Source of the DNA: Peromyscus leucopus
Taxonomy: Eukaryota; Chordata; Mammalia; Rodentia; Cricetidae
Reading direction: 5' to 3'
DNA: 64,000 bases
Assembly: GCF_004664715.2 (NCBI RefSeq)
Contig: NC_051063.1
Span: 147,275,165-147,339,164 of the forward strand
The notes beneath the pieces were generated by a model. That model was not told the origin of the DNA. It searched no databases and saw nothing but the letters and a program-made list of their open reading frames with translations. The translations under genes and the position numbers were made by a program. Each line of letters starts with the position of its first letter. The stretch's first letter is position 1. This document shows, one piece after another, positions 10,982-23,440 of the stretch.

Positions 10982-11758
10982 CACATGAGAGAGTTTTCCC
11001 TTGGATTTTGTAGTCATAAAATCCCTCAACGATGATGTTTCAAATGCCAGAAGGGTCCAAGAATTTTAGACTCCAGTTGTTTGGGTGAAAGCAGCATCAG
11101 TAGGAATATGGCCTTGAGAGCCCCAGTGGATGCTGGGAACTGCAGACAGCCCTGTTCTGTGGAGACACTGTTCTCCTATTGCATTCATTCACACCCATGT
11201 TGAATGCCGCCGCCATCTGAACTAAGCACCTGGCTTGCACTGTGTGTGGCTGTCACTTCTACAAAGATCAACAGCAAAACCAGTGAAACCAGTAAGAGCA
11301 TCCCTTTTCACAATTTTACGGCTGGAGAAGTCATTCTTATTGTAGAACACAACAACCTCGGCATACCTTTATCTTAGGTGAAGAACTTCCACCTTCATGC
11401 CTAAAGGAAGCACTTGGTGGCTTCTCTTTGGGACATCCGAATCGCCAGCCTCACTCTGCTTATGCTTTAGGGCCTTTATGAACTGGATGATAGTTCATTG
11501 AACACAAACACTGTATTCAAATACTGAGACAGTTACCTCGATAACCTAAACCAATGACTAACCAGAGGGTAGTATATCTATCCAGTGTGAATACACTGGG
11601 TAAAGGGATGAGTCACACCTTCACCTGGATGGACCAGAACAGGAGTTCATCACCCTGCTCAGAACAGCATATACTTGAAAGTTTATGAACTGCAAACGGA
11701 TGGAATTTTTCATTAAATATTTCCAGAGTATAGTTGATTATGAATAACTGAAAGCAAT

Positions 11759-12095
11759 GTGGTTTGAATGAAAAATGTCCCTCATAGGCTCACGCATTTG
11801 AACACTCGGTCTCCAACAGATGGCACTGTTAGGGCCAGTTATTGAACCTTGCTGGAGGAGGCATGTCATTGGGGGTGGGGTGGGCTTTGAGGATTTACAG
11901 CCTGGCCCCACTCATTGATTTTACTTTGCTTTCCATGTGCAGATGCCATGCGGTCAGCCAGCTTGCTGCTCATGCTATCACGCTTTCTTTGCCAGCTGCC
12001 ACACTCCCCCACCATGATGGACCGTATCCCTCCCTGTTCTCCCTTCAGTTAGTGTTGTCTGGGTATTTTATCAGCAATAGAAATAAATGAATACA
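11759..12095 (+). mobile_element. ORR1-type MaLR solo LTR
   Basis: The sequence begins TGGTTTGAATGAAAAATGTC, contains CATAGGCTCACGCATTTGAA and GCCACACTCCCCCACCATGA, and ends near CAGCAATAGAAATAAATGAA before TACA. Both ends fit the TG...CA LTR format. No perfect 5-bp duplication was seen. Confidence 0.75.
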
Positions 12096-12854
12096 CCCAG
12101 GGAAACAAAACTGTAGCTTTGGAGGCTACTGTACCTGCTGGGTAACAAGCAGTACCCAAGTATGCCAGTACACTTGATGCTTTTCTGAGTGGCCCTCTCA
12201 AGTTTGACACTGGGGTGTCATCTTTTAATTAGTTAATTTGGTCATTAATTTTGTGATGATGGCATGGAACCCAGTGATTCACACATGCCGGTAGGCAAGT
12301 GCTCTACCTGTGTGTTAACCCTAAGATCCTTTGAATTCCTGAGGTGTAGGGGTTGAGATAGTGTTCTGTGCAGCACAAGGTAGCCTTGACCTTTCTCTCC
12401 CCAGTTCCTAGTTCTGGGGTGGCAGGCATATGCCATCCCATCCTGTGGGAATGCCATCTGGGAAAGAGTAAGTGAAGTTTGAAAATCCAGATACCACTCT
12501 GAGGTTTACAACAGGTCAGGCCCTTCTTCGTTCCCTCTCCCTCTTGGGATCCCACGGACCCACCACATACAGCTGCCTTTAATACTCTGGACAGCCTTCC
12601 CGGGCATTCACAGCAGATTCCAAATGTTCCCCTGCACCGTCCCTTCCCTTGGCTTCACACGCTGCCCGACGCTGTCCCGCCTCGGATGCGAGAACCCCGT
12701 TCTCTCACACCACCCTGCACATGCTCAGCTCCCCACTTCCCTCCCCTTCCCAGTCCTCTAACACAAGTCCTTCACTCAATACTCAGCACCTCATCTTCAG
12801 CCCCATCTCATTTTCTGGGGCGAGGGTTGATCCTTCCAGTTTACTGTCTCATTT

Positions 12855-13015
12855 AGCTACCTTTTGTTGTTGTTGTTTGTTTGCTTGTTTTCAACAAAAC
12901 CTTACTATGTCGCTCTGGTTAGCCTTGAACTCGTGGGCTGAAATGGTCCTCCTGCCTCAGCCCACTGAGCAGCTGGGACCATAGGGTATGCTACCACGCT
13001 CAACTGGACTCCAGC
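12855..13015 (-). mobile_element. B1/PB1-like SINE, old
   Basis: A T-rich tract followed by CCTTGAACTCGTGGGCTG and CTCCTGCCTCAGCC is the reverse of a diverged B1/7SL-type monomer. Confidence 0.6.
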
Positions 13016-13629
13016 TTGGATTTTTTTTTTTTGAAATTTCCACGTCCTATCTATGTTTTCAAGGCATTTATCCTCTGGTGTTCACATAAAGACTGCAGCA
13101 GCTGGCTCCTGTTTTACTGCTGACATGCTTGTAGCTTTCTAAAGTTTCCTTTTGCTGCCTGAATTGCCCTTTTCCCTTGCCAAGTTTATTCTCTGCTAGC
13201 GTTTGTTTCTGCTTTAATATTGGATAACTCCCCCAAATGCCTGGCGGGTTCCTGGGCATCCTCCTCTTATATTTACTAGCAAGGCAATAGAAACGCTGAT
13301 TGGGAGTTCTCCTGTGTTCCTGGAACATGGAACTGTTTACTCATTTTGTATAACAACAGACTTGCTAGCTTGTATAACACGGGCAGGGAAGTGTGCGAGC
13401 ATGCTAGTTGGCTCCGATGTAAATAACATCCACATGGCAAGTGCAAACACTTTCCGTGGAAAACAATAGAGGTCAGATGAAGATGCAGTATCTTTAGAGA
13501 ATAAACAAAACATTCTGCCAAGTCAGATTCTATATCTAAGCCAAAATGGGTTGAAATAAAGGCATTTATAAATATATCAAGCAAAGCTGAGCGAATTCAC
13601 CGCCAGCAGACCAGCGTGCCAAATGCCAA

Positions 13630-13745
13630 GCGATGGTGAGGGAACACACCTGTGATTCTGGCCCTTGGGAGGCTAAGGCAGGAGAAGCGTGAGTTCCTGG
13701 CCAGTTACCGGCTATCTAGGAGAGCTGTCTCCTAAATGGTAAAGG
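13630..13745 (+). mobile_element. B1-like SINE, old
   Basis: The stretch GGGAACACACCTGTGATTCT, then CCTTGGGAGGCTAAGGCAGG, is a diverged 7SL-derived monomer. Confidence 0.55.
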
Positions 13746-13954
13746 GAATTCTTCAAGTGGAGGGAAAAATGACACCAGGCAAGAATTTGGATCTAGAAAA
13801 GACATGAAAAAGCAGCCCTGGAAATGGCAGATTGGTGGTAAATATTGAAGCATGGGGGGTTTCCTTCTCTTAATTTCTCTCTGTCTTCACTCTGTGTGGG
13901 TAGACCAGTAGTCTCTGTCTGGTGTCCTCTTCTGTTGCTCTCTACCTGATTTGT

Positions 13955-14188
13955 AAGGCAAGGTCTCACTCAACCTAGAACTTTCCAACTTGGCAGGAGT
14001 AGCTGGCCAGTGAGCCCCATAGGGATCTTCTTATCTCTTCCTCCCACATGCTAAGATTACTGGCATGTGCCACCATGACTAGCTTCTTCCTCTTTTTTTT
14101 TTTTTAAGATGGATGTCGGGGGATCTGAACTAAGGTCCCATGCTTGCTTGGCAAGCACTTTACTGACTGAGTCATCTCCCTGGTGCCT
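13955..14188 (-). mobile_element. B4/RSINE1-type SINE
   Basis: GGCAAGGTCTCACTCAACCT and the terminal CTTTACTGACTGAGTCATCT mark a reverse B4. A T-run at about 14092-14106 lies inside. Confidence 0.75.
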
Positions 14189-14218
14189 CCTCTTTAAGGC
14201 ATCTTAAAGGGAAAGACA

Positions 14219-14247
14219 ACACACACACACACACACACACACACACC
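14219..14247. repeat. (CA)n microsatellite
   Basis: A CA run of about 28 bp lies directly after the B4. Confidence 0.95.
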
Positions 14248-15307
14248 ACACACAGCACAGAGGAGAGAAGAAGGGGGCAGAAGCTGCTGCTAGGAGCCCT
14301 TACAGCTTACATTTGTGGTGAGTGAGGAGTTTTAGGTCAGTTCTAACTGAACTTACGTAAAACATTTGGTACATTTGTAATCCCGCCACAGCTGCTCAGA
14401 GTGCAGCTAAAAAGCCAATGCAGGAAACGAGACAATTTTTAAAATATTTGATTAATCCAAAATATGGCAAGAAAAGCAGACCAGAGTACATGACTTTAAA
14501 AACGCAACTGGACTTCGTTGTGTTGAAACTGACTTGGAGGGTTTTTTTTTGTTTTTTTCTTGAGTGAACTGGCTTAGAAGTCTGCGCTTTCAGAATGGGT
14601 TGCTGGGATTGGCTACCATGGTTGTGTTGGCTTTATCAAACTAGCTGGATCCAGCTGCCCTCTTGGCTACTGACTGGAAGAGTTTATGGAACACTGACAC
14701 TATTTTTTGTTGACATGGTGAGTAGAATCTGCCGGAGACTCCACCTGGCCTTGAGCGGCCTCCCAGATTATAGAACCAACTTCATCAGTAGGACAACTCT
14801 GAAACTGTAGCTAACAACCCGAGAGCACCCTGGCTTCTTAAGCACCAATGGAACAGGTGTTGAGCTCTCCTACCGTCTTCATGGACTGCTGCTGGCTCAT
14901 CTTTCGACTGTATTAGCATACTCAACAATCTCCTCCTGTGGATGTAAGCTTGTTCTTCCTTCTTATAGTCCCAATACTTTTTGCTATATACATTTTAAGG
15001 CTATGTTATGATTTGCATAAGAGACTAGAAGTTGAATTTCCTTACTGAACCCAGTCCTTTGCAAACAATGACATAATGATGATACACAGAGCCACATAAT
15101 TTGTTGGTCTGATGTTAATATGGCTGTATCATCTTTACTTGGTTATTTGCCTGATATATATTTTCCCATCTACTTTATTTTTCATATTTTGGCTTTCTTA
15201 TGGTTGGATAATTTTCTTAGGGATGGTTATAACAGTTCTGGAAGGAAGTAGAACAGTCAACCTAGGAGAATCCAAGGCTTTTTATAAAGAGACTATTCTG
15301 TGAGCAG

Positions 15308-15644
15308 AGCCTAAGGAAGCCAGAGGAAGGATGCTGATACCTGAAGCCTAAGGAAGCCAGAAGGGAGGATGCTGGTCCCTGGAGCCTAAGGAAGCCAGAG
15401 GAAGGATGCTGGTCCTTGAGGCCTATGGAAGCCAGAAGGGAGGATGCTGGTCCCTGGAGCCTAAGGAAGCCAGAGGAAGGATGCTGGTCCTTGGGGCCTA
15501 TGAAAGCCAGAAGGGAGGATGCTGGTCCCTGGAGCCTAAGGAAGCCAGAGGGAGGATGCTGGTCCTTGGGGCCCATGGAAGCCAGAGGGGGGATGCTGGT
15601 CCTTGGGGTCCATGGAAGCCAGAAGGGAGGGTGCTGTTCCTTGG
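15308..15644. repeat. 37-38 bp minisatellite, nine units with alternating types
   Basis: Nine units share GAAGCCAGA and GGATGCTGGTCC. Units beginning AGCCTAAGG alternate with units beginning GGCCTATGG or GGCCCATGG for most of the array, giving a dimer of about 75 bp. Because 75 is divisible by three, several frames stay open, but nothing indicates a gene. Confidence 0.93.
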
Positions 15645-15973
15645 AGCTAGTATTTGATAAGCAAGAGGAAGATGGCCTGTGACCTTGAGGGATGCTGCTT
15701 TCTAGAAGACTGGAGGAATGAATAATTTATGAAGAAATGTCTCCCCACCTCCTCTACTTCCCCTCTAGAGTCCCATTTCTCCGCTCTCCCCTCTACACTA
15801 ACTCAATCAGGCAATCTCTGAAGGGGTCCACCTCCCAAAGCAGAGGTGGACACTGTGCATAAATAAAGCATCCCTGGCACAAAAGCAAACGCAATTTAAA
15901 AATTAAGTGTGGCAACCTTTGTCACTTAAATAGTTAGTCCATTTAGCTTTGTTGAAATATCACTATTATTGGA

Positions 15974-15989
15974 CCCCCCCCCCCCCCCC
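15974..15989. repeat. C16 homopolymer
   Basis: Sixteen C residues lie in a row. The exact length may be affected by sequencing error. Confidence 0.85.
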
Positions 15990-16519
15990 GAGGTGCAAGG
16001 GATGGGATGTTAGACAGGCACTGTGCCTGTGAGTAAACCCACATTCCGGTTGTTCCAATGCCACCACCTTGTTTTCCAGGTCTCGGTTCCCCATTTTCTG
16101 TTTCTCTTTCTCTCCTTTGCTTCCTCCAAGGTCCCAGTGTTGGAAGGTCAGCTGGGAACTCTCCACCCACAGGGGCATCGTATGTCAGCCAAAGCCGCAA
16201 GGAAAAGCCCGCTTTGCCTCGCCAGGTCTGCCTTTGGATACCAGCTTGCCCTTCAACAGAAACTTAGAAAATTCTTTCCTGTAGCAGGGAGGCCTCCAGA
16301 CTCTGGGTCTTCTATGGCATAGAAATGGAAGGAAATCTACACCACATTCTAATGTTTTAATTCTTTGTTTTCAGGTCATTCGTTAGCAATTTTTTTTGGG
16401 GGGAAGCTAGGTTAACTTATAATACAAATATAAACAAATTATTTAAAAAAATCATAAAGGTAGGAATTTAAAAATAGAAATAATTGCTAAAACTCTGTAG
16501 GAGATATTTGGAATTATTT

Positions 16520-16745
16520 TTTAAAGGTTTATTTATTATTACATATTTCTATGCATATGAGTGTTTGCCTAAATGTATGTAAGTTCACCACATGCGTGCC
16601 TGGTGCCTGTGGTGGCCAGAGGACAGCTGCAGATCCCCTGAACTGAGTTACTGGTGGTTGGGAGCTGCCATGTGGGTGCTGGGAACTGAAACCAAGTCCT
16701 CCTCAAGAGCAGTCAGTTCTCCTAACCAATGACCATCTTTCCAGC
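16520..16745 (-). mobile_element. B3 SINE
   Basis: AAGGTTTATTTATTATTACA at the left and GACCATCTTTCCAGCC at the right frame a reverse B3. Confidence 0.75.
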
Positions 16746-17124
16746 CAAGACTATTCTTGAAAAAGAATATGCAATGACATTGAGATCACTGGATATGCAA
16801 GGAACAGAAAGAAACGCCAAGTTGCATGTGTACTGCACCTAGAACACCGTACAACGTTACAGGAAACGAAAGCCTGGACGGAAATAGAAATATACTTTTG
16901 AACATGCCACGTTCCCCAAAATAAGTTTTCTTACTTCTGTTCAAACACTAAAAGCCCCCATTGATTCTGGGGAGGGTTTGCTTGTTACTGCCCTGACTAG
17001 CCGAGCAGTGGGCTGATCTAAGTGGGCCTTCACTCCTGATGCTGGCAGGATAAATCCAGGGGAGCCTTTTCTTTCCTGAAGATCTATTTTTCTTTCCCCT
17101 TTTAAAGCTTTATTTCATTTTTAA

Positions 17125-17141
17125 TTGTGTGTTTGTGTGTG

Positions 17142-17190
<49 letters not shown>

Positions 17191-17200
17191 GTGCACATGT
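17125..17200. repeat. (TG)n microsatellite
   Basis: A TG-dominant tract of about 70 bp is adjacent to a reverse B3/B2-like SINE. Confidence 0.93.
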
Positions 17201-17204
17201 GAGT

Positions 17205-17365
17205 ATGGATACCCTCAGAAGCCAGAAAGGGGCAGCCTAGCTCCTGGAGCAGGAACTCTATGTAGGTGGTTATGAGCCACCCCATGTAGCTGCTGGGAAC
17301 TTAACCAGAGTCCTCTGGAGGAGCAGCCAGGGCTCTCAACCACTGAGCCACCATCTTTTCGGGTC
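17205..17365 (-). mobile_element. B3/B2-type SINE
   Basis: GGTGGTTATGAGCCACCCCA and CTCTCAACCACTGAGCCACC are reverse B2/B3 landmarks. Confidence 0.7.
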
Positions 17366-19184
17366 CAGGAGGGTCTATTGTCGTGTGTACGGCATTTGCA
17401 AATGAAATAAGGGACAGACAAGCCTCCTCCTCTCTTCACACTTGCTGTCAGGAGAAAAAGAACTGGTGAAAGGACAAGGTGCCCCCTGAAGGAGGCCAGC
17501 AGCAGTACAACCAGCAGGCTCTGGTTACACCTACTGAGCAAGGTATTTCTTTTGTTCTTGAACTAGGCGAGTTGGAGGGGAATATTACCACATTGGTCCC
17601 AGGGATAGCAGAAGCAGGTTGAAGTGGTTGGCTGCAGTATTGATGCAAAGAGTGCTAAAAATGGATTGTGACAACCACGGGTTTGGGCACAGTTTAGACA
17701 AGGTACTGAGTCCTTCAGTTCTGTTTCCAAGGAAGTGGGAGGGGCGTGGATAGCCGCTCTCTGCGGAAATGAGTTGAGCGGAAAAGTTTGAAGCCAGCAC
17801 AGAGGACGCGTGCATTCAGTCTGTCTTCCTCCGCGTGTAGGGGGTAAGACAGATTGAGCCGTCGGCCACAGATTGCGAAATTCCAACTCTCATTTTGGAA
17901 ATGAAGATCAGCCCCAAACAGATGTCAATAAAAACAGAGGTCCATAAAACCAGCAATGACACAAGAGCAGTTAGGAAGAAAGACAAGTACGAATGAGCCA
18001 TGAAGAGGAAATCAAGAAACCATGGAACTTAAGAAGATGAAGGAAAGAACAGCCCCGGGAGGCTCATTCTTTCCCCCGCTTTAACTGATGACTGAACACC
18101 CTGCTGAGCATGCATGCTGAAGACGGAGTTGATTAAAACCACACAAGCTTTCGATTTAAATAAGGCTTACACATGCACGCACACCCACCACCCAATCACT
18201 CAACAACTGCTTATTAACCATGTTCTCAGCGCTGAGCTGGAAGGGGAGAGATGAGACCAGATTCAACTCGTGACTTCCCAAGGCCATGGCACAATCACAC
18301 TGGATCAGGTTTACATACAGTGGCTCTGAGGTCGACCCCTGGGGTCTATTTCACAGAGATCATGGAGGTCTTTACTGGGGCTGCCACCTGAGCATGTTTT
18401 AGCCCAGGTTCTCTAGAAGACACAGGTCTAAAGTGACGTTTGTGGACTGCAGCTGTCATGGATGGTACAACCCCAAAGCGATCAATGGTAGGAGGACCGG
18501 AAGGGGGGACTAGTAGAAGGTGGTGTGGCCAAAACTGAACAACAAAACCAAGTACACAGGAGGTGGCTTGGTCAGGAAAAGGCTTTCAAACTGGGACTAT
18601 TTTATCGGGACTAACAGATTGTCAATCAGGGTGAGCTGTGTCCTTACCTCCTGCTGTATAACCCTTCTGGGCTGGGTCACCTGCCTCACCAGAGGGCTGC
18701 ATGTTAGGGTGGGGGACAAATGCCGAGTCTACCTGGAAGTTAGGAAAAGCCAGAGCACAGGTTCTGCTGGCTTGGATCTGACCTTTTGGAGCTACTGCAG
18801 CTCATGAGACTGGTGAGGAGAATGATGGTGTCCATGCCAAAGCCTGTCTCTACCTCAAGGGAGCCTCAGAGAAAGGAAGCCAGCTGCAGGTGGGGCCTGG
18901 GGGCAGCAGGACTGGGCAGTTCTGGGGAGGTGAATCGGAAGTCCAGTGGGACATTGACAGAGTAACTGTCATCAGTCCTGGCGCTTTGAGGTGGAAGGAA
19001 GTCCTGAGCTATCATGCATCAAGACTACAAGAGTCTCACTTACCTAGGCTCTTTTTAGCCTTCCATTCGGTAAGCAGAGCATCTCTCGGAGACTACTCAA
19101 CTGCTGAGGCGGGGAGGAAAGTAATGTAGTTGATTCCCAGGAGCTTAAGATCAGGTAGTGAATGTCTCGTGGGCTGGGGAGACT

Positions 19185-19640
19185 GCTCAGTGATTGCTTG
19201 CTGTATAAGCAGGAGGATCTGAGGGAGACCCCTGAACCCACATAAAAACCAGGTGCCGCCGTGTGCATCTACAATCCCAGACTGGGGAGCCAGAGATGGG
19301 GAGACCCCTGAACCCACATAAAAACCAGGTGCCGCCGTGTGCATCTACAATCCCAGCACTGGGGAGACAGAGCCAGAGAGACCCCTCAACTCACATAAAA
19401 AAACCAGGTGCCGCCGTGTGCATCTACAATCCCAGACTGGGGAGCCAGAGATGGGGAGACCCCTGGGGCTTGCTGGGCAGCCAGTCTAGCAAACTGGTAA
19501 GTCCAGGTTTTGAGACCCACCTCAAAACAAATGGTGGAAAGGGAGGGAGGGAGACACCTGCCAGTGGCCGCGGTCCTTCACACGCGAACAAAAGTGTGCA
19601 CGTTACCTTCCCATCCTCACCCCGCCACACAAGTGTCCAC
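19185..19640 (+). mobile_element. B4 SINE with internal triplication
   Basis: The head GGGCTGGGGAGACTGCTCAG and the downstream GGGGCTTGCTGGGCAGCCAG belong to a plus-strand B4. Between them a segment of about 77 bp occurs three times in tandem (19225-19300, 19301-19377, 19378-19455). Confidence 0.85.
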
Positions 19641-19739
19641 ACACATGCACAAAGACTTACTTCACAGGGTCCTGGGTCCAATCCCCAGCACTGTCCCCAA
19701 ACTAACTAACTAAATGAAACTTTGGAAAGCTTGTCTAAA

Positions 19740-19870
19740 CCTATGCATGTGCATATGAAGACGATGTGCACGTGTGGAGGTCAGAGAACAACTCTGTAGA
19801 GTTGGTTCTCTCTTTCACTTCCATGTTGGTTCCAAGGATCCCTCTCAGGATGCCAGGCTAGTGTGGCGAA
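19740..19870 (-). mobile_element. B3-class SINE fragment
   Basis: GTGGAGGTCAGAGAACAACT, then GGTTCTCTCTTTCACTTCCA, matches the reverse of a rodent tRNA-derived SINE. The class is tentative. Confidence 0.5.
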
Positions 19871-19917
19871 CGCCTACACTGGCTATCTCCTCATTTCTCC
19901 AATTTATAACATTTATT

Positions 19918-20068
19918 TTTGTTTTGTCTTTGAGACAGGGTCTCTCTACATAGATGTCCTTGCTGGCTTGGAACTCATGATGAGCAGGTTGGCCTTGAAC
20001 TTACAAAGATCCATCCGCCTCTGCCTCCCTAGTGCTGGAATTAAAGGCATGCACCTCTATGCCTGGCT
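19918..20068 (-). mobile_element. B1 SINE
   Basis: TTTGAGACAGGGTCTCTCTA followed by GTGCTGGAATTAAAGGCATG is a reverse B1. Confidence 0.85.
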
Positions 20069-20104
20069 ATGATTTACTTTTATGATTTTTAATTCTATGT
20101 ACCA

Positions 20105-20228
20105 CGAGTGGGGGGGTGGGGTGGGGGGAGTATGTGGACCTGCCTACAGAGGCGAGAGGCATCAGATGCCCTTAGGCACAGAGATGCCCATCACAGGTGC
20201 TGGGCACTGAGCTATCTCTCCAGCCCCA
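20105..20228 (-). mobile_element. B3/B4-type SINE 5' part
   Basis: The right end GAGCTATCTCTCCAGCCCC is the reversed head of a tRNA-derived rodent SINE. A G-rich tract precedes it. Confidence 0.6.
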
Positions 20229-20259
20229 ATGTTAAAACTCTAAAAACAGAAATACTTAC

Positions 20260-20360
20260 GGATGATCATAGGCACTATGGACAGAGACAGATTATATTCT
20301 GGAAGCCTTTCAAATTCCTCCCGGAGGAGGTCATATAAGGCCTGCCTACACTCAAAGGCC
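20260..20360 (-). other. Cryptic exon candidate (101 bp) in the Pcsk6 3' intron
   Basis: On the minus strand this block is bounded by TTTTTCTGGGGCCTGCACAG and a near-perfect GTAAGTATTT donor. It is open in one frame. In the phase left by the Pcsk6 exon at 35274-35410 it would add about 30 codons and then a TAG stop. I do not recognise its sequence, and splice-site likeness alone is weak evidence. Confidence 0.25.
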
Positions 20361-21624
20361 CTGTGCAGGCCCCAGAAAAACACATACAATTCTTTTTCCA
20401 TAGGAATGCAGAAGCTGGACAGACAGAGGGCCTGTGCCCAGGTCAGCAAGTGGCTAGCTGGAAATCAGACTGGGCCTGCGGACGGGCTGCTGTGGACGCA
20501 CACAGACGCAGTCCAGAGGACAGGTCGCTCTGTAACAGGTCGCTCTGTAGCAAGCACAGTGCCTGAAGTGAGTCCTGACCCCACCCTCGTGCGTCTCTCA
20601 AGAGGCTGGGTGGGCTGTGGGCGGACTCGGTCTTCGAGAACTCACTCTGAATGGTTTTGACAAAAGCATTCCCATTCTCACTGGGCCTCTTTGATCCTTC
20701 CCCAGCCTTAACATTTCACGTCTGCGGGAAGGAGGGAACCAAAGATGGGATTCCTCTCCTCGGAAGCATGCAGGTAGAGGTCAGGTGTGCCAGGCTGAGC
20801 GCCAGAGAAAGCCAAGATGTGTGGGAACTGCTCTGCTGCTTTGACCCTGGGGAACAAAGCCAAGAGCACAGGAAGCTGCCCGCCCGCCCTGCCCCGAGGC
20901 TGGGTCCCAGCTGATTGTCTGCTCACAGCAGTTGTGAAGCAAAGCTGTTGATTAGCACATTTTTGCTGGTGTTGATTAGAAAGCAAAGCAAAAACAGAAA
21001 CAAAAACTGTCACTTGAGGAAAAGAAAGGAAGAGTAGGTGTGTACCTGTGGGGTTTTGAGGGAACTTTCCATGGGGTCAGTTATCTGGAATTCACCTTTC
21101 CTTCAATGTGGAGGCCTGGATTCTATCTCTAAACTCCCACAAGGCTGTACAGTCTTTCTCACAGACATGAGGTGTGTGTGGGGGGGAAGCAGGTGTCTAA
21201 AGGCACCCCTGGGCTTGGTAGCCCCAGAAAGCAAATGGGCCAGTTCCTAATGTTTGTGCTAAAACCTACTCCTGTATTTAGTGTGTGGGGGAAAAGGGGG
21301 GAAAGAAGCCCTCAGTTTCCATAGCAACCAACTGAAGTTGCACTGGAAAACTTGACTCCTTTTGGGAGCACACAGCATGATAACAGGGAAGCTGTGACCA
21401 CTCCAAGGTCTCATAGTCAGTAACTGGTACTGTGTCTACACTGGGCCCCCAGTGCAGAAAGCCACATCCATCTATGCACAAAGGGTCTGCACAATCATAC
21501 CAAGAGTAGACACCTTAGAGAGAACTACTACAACTGAAGAAATAATGAAAAGATGCTCAGCTGAAAAGTCCCACACCCAGATGCAGTCACTGCTGGATCC
21601 CACAGCTCCTTTAAGAAGAACTAA

Positions 21625-22515
21625 CAAAAATGTTTCACACACTATTCCATAAAGCAGAAAAGGAGGACCACGGCTAATGCATCCTTACAAAGCCAGCATC
21701 ACCTCAAGCCCAGGTAAAAACACAATGGAAAAAGAAAATTATAAACCAACCTTTCTGAAAACACCAGATGTAAATATTCAATAAAATATTTGTGAACCAT
21801 TCAACAACACACAAAAGATTATTCACTATGAGCAAATTGGCTTCGTTCCAGGTATACAAGGCTAGTTCAACATACAGAAACCAATGTAATTGGTACAGAA
21901 ATTAATGTAACCAACAAATAGACTTAAATACATAAGTTACATCAGCAGCAACAGATATTGAAAGGGCTGTGTACTAAGTCTAATACCCTGTCATGATAAA
22001 AACTCTAAAGAAACTGGCAATGTGACAACATATTTGAACATAATAAAGGTTATATACAACAGATCTACAGCCCACATCATACTAAATGGGGAAAAAGCCA
22101 AAACATTTCCACCAAAGTCAGGGATAAGACAAGTGGGCAGTGGTCCAGCTTCTTCATTCTTACTCAGTGTAGTGTTTGAAGTCTTAGCTAAAGCAATATG
22201 AAGATAAAAAGTAAATAAAAGGGATACAAGTAGGAAAAGAAGAGGCCAAAGCATCATTCTTTGCAGATGATATGATCCTAAACATAAGAGAACCCCCCAC
22301 CCCAGATTCTGCCAGAACGTTCTCAAGAGAGATGGACACCTTCATCAATGTAGCAGGATGAAGTTTATACATTAAAAGTACTTTTCCTATGTACCAACAA
22401 GCAACATGATGAAAAAGGAACCCGAAAAAAAATCATTCACAATAGCCTAAAAATATATTGTAATAGACCCAACCAAAGGAAGTGAAAGACTTCTACAACG
22501 AAAAAGATAATTTAA
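21625..22515 (+). mobile_element. L1 ORF2 remnant, 5' part
   Basis: The plus strand reads like L1 ORF2 reverse transcriptase, for example ATTCACTATGAGCAAATTGG then CTTCGTTCCAGG, and TTTGCAGATGATATGATCCT for the palm motif. Stops and frameshifts break it throughout. It resumes at about 22750. Confidence 0.85.
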
Positions 22516-22641
22516 ATGTTAAAATTTCTTGAGCTTTTCAGACATGACCATTATATTTACATCATTTTTCCCTCAAAGTCCTCATAGGTGCCCTCCCCTT
22601 CCTATCAGATCATTGACCTTTTCTTTAATTACTTTTGCTAC

Positions 22642-22685
<44 letters not shown>

Positions 22686-22749
22686 TGCACACGCACATGT
22701 GCGCACACACACACGTACATGCACATGCACCCCCTCTGAGTCATGAAGC
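22516..22749 (-). mobile_element. Insertion inside the L1: probable L1 3' end in antisense plus CA repeat
   Basis: The L1 reading is interrupted after GACTTCTACAACGAAAAAG and resumes with GAAGAAGACACTAGAAGAG. On the minus strand the inserted block has the AATGATGTAAATATAATGG pattern seen at rodent L1 3' ends. The tract at about 22644-22720 is CA-rich. The family assignment is tentative. Confidence 0.55.
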
Positions 22750-23440
22750 GTGAAGAAGACACTAGAAGAGAGACACCCCCTCTCATGGATTGACAGAATG
22801 CTCTGAAAATGACTATATTATCACAAGCAATTTATAGACTCAATGCAATCCTCATCAAGATTTTAGTGCCATTCTTTAAAGAAATAGAAGAAACAATCCT
22901 AAAGTTCACATGTAAGAACAAACACCCCAAAGCAATCCTGAGCAAAAAGAACAAAGGCATCGCACTGCCTCACCTGATTTCAGGTTATTCTACAGAGCTC
23001 CAACAACAAAACCAGCACTGTGGTATAAAAACAGACATGCTCACCCAGGGGCTCGAATGGGCACCTCCATACACAAGCCCGTAACTACAGCCTCCTGACT
23101 TGGGAGGAAGACCACCTCTCCAACAAATGCTGCAGATAACTGCATACCCGAGTGTACAGGAATGAAACTAGATCACTATCTCTTACCCTGTATGAAAATC
23201 AGTTCACGATGGAGGAAAGGCCTCAAGATAAAACTGGAAACTTCACAGCAGTTGGATGGAAATGGAAACCACTTCACGACAGAACAGAAGCAAGGGCTTT
23301 TCTGAAAAGGACGCCAAAGGTTCAGAAAACCCAGAACTGACAAGTGGGACTGTATAAACTTTAAAAGCTCTGTACAGCAAAAGGAGCCATTGATTATACC
23401 ATGGAAATTTGCAAATAAATGCAAAGTGGGAGACAATGTA
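22750..23440 (+). mobile_element. L1 ORF2 remnant, 3' part
   Basis: AAAATGACTATATTATCACA and CAATGCAATCCTCATCAAGA continue the same L1 after the insertion, through the C-terminal ORF2 region. The boundary at the right end is uncertain. Confidence 0.8.

Noticed and set aside
15262..15682. Overlapping repetitive open frames of about 85-105 residues on both strands
   Set aside because: They are the 37-38 bp minisatellite read in several frames.
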